A stretch of DNA of 7,801 nt from Alistipes sp. GTDB taxonomy: Bacteria > Bacteroidota > Bacteroidia > Bacteroidales > Rikenellaceae. Position 1 is the stretch's first letter. Every line of letters begins with the position of its first letter. Of the stretch, positions 7,510 through 7,801 are shown one piece after another. A model generated the notes under the pieces. It saw only the letters and a list, made by a program, of their open reading frames with translations, was not told where the DNA came from and searched no databases. The stretch covers positions 1 to 7,801 of the forward strand of contig JAIDKM010000363.1 of the NCBI GenBank assembly GCA_029051915.1, written 5' to 3'. A program made the position numbers and the translations under genes.

Positions 7510-7801
7510 TTATTTCTGGACGGCCGAACCGGCGTATTCCTTCAGCCGAAGACCGCGCTTGCCGAGCGGAAAACCCAGTCCGAAAGTGATATTGGCCGAG
7601 CGCCGCGTAACGGGGATGTAGCAGGACGAAAGCCGCGCCGTCAGGAAATCGGCCCCGACGAAGAAGTTGATCCACCCGGGACAGAGGTTCATGGCCAGGC
7701 CCAGCGAACCGCCGCAGCTGCCGACGGTATAGCTGCCCGAGAGGGTGAACCACCGGATGGGCGAGAAGTTGACCGAGCCGGTGAGGCTGTGGAGCGTCTT
7801 G
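7510..7801 (-). CDS. C-terminal end of a DUF5723-like outer-membrane beta-barrel protein (partial)
   Basis: The frame is open from the right edge to a TAA at 7510, giving 96 residues of a gene that starts outside the window. The part seen has alternating hydrophobic and polar strands: NFSPIRWFTLSGSYTVG, GLAMNLCPGWINFFVGADFL, then YIPVTRRSANITFGLGFPLGKR. This is the pattern I associate with the C-terminus of DUF5723-type proteins of Bacteroidota, in which a strand reading 'nFFvGsDyl' precedes 'yvPv.r...n..fGinfplG'. Such proteins are predicted outer-membrane barrels of unknown role. The ATG at 7692 is internal, not a start. The gene is convergent with the patatin-like gene. Family assignment is from pattern memory and only moderately sure. 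Confidence 0.65.
   Translation of the reverse strand, partial: KTLHSLTGSVNFSPIRWFTLSGSYTVGSCGGSLGLAMNLCPGWINFFVGADFLTARLSSCYIPVTRRSANITFGLGFPLGKRGLRLKEYAGSAVQK

Overview
The window looks like a Bacteroidota chromosome, most likely an Alistipes-type (Rikenellaceae) gut anaerobe; the genus is inferred. Several points support the phylum. Promoters fit the Bacteroidota primary sigma consensus (TTG or TTTG, 19 bases, TAnnTTTG). Genes lack Shine-Dalgarno sequences. The window also holds a C,A,B-ordered succinate dehydrogenase/fumarate reductase operon with a five-helix dihaem cytochrome b, a DUF5723-like outer-membrane protein end, and a fragment of the Fibrobacter-type 'major paralogous' domain. 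Core genes are GC-rich; some intergenic and accessory stretches are clearly AT-rich.

Layout. Bases 1-337 hold a leftward promoter for a gene outside the window and otherwise no gene. Bases 338-559 carry an orphan C-terminal piece of a Fib_succ_major-type surface protein. Bases 604-809 form a compact nested inverted-repeat element (MITE-like or a structured RNA). Bases 855-886 hold a good rightward promoter with a palindrome in its spacer but no recognisable gene downstream. Bases 1235-1327 contain two strong hairpins, the second a convincing terminator for the leftward operon. Bases 4862-1411 (minus strand) are sdhC-sdhA-sdhB, driven from a clear promoter at 4969-4999. The three proteins form the membrane-bound complex that couples fumarate/succinate interconversion to the quinone pool, the last step of anaerobic succinate formation in these bacteria.

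Bases about 5000-6077 form an AT-rich island. It holds a putative lipoprotein gene whose natural start is put out of frame by an A8 tract, a translationally coupled three-helix membrane protein, and a textbook terminator. The lipoprotein ends in a Gly/Ala-rich hydrophobic segment bounded by two cysteines, so the pair resembles a bacteriocin-like effector with its immunity or partner protein. This is the most interesting part of the window, and its function is inference only.

Bases 6220-7005 encode an RssA-type patatin-like serine hydrolase. A bidirectional terminator follows. Between it and the convergent DUF5723-like gene (end at 7510) there is a leftward promoter, a small folded purine-rich stretch and that terminator, which together look like a small RNA gene of about 200 nt.
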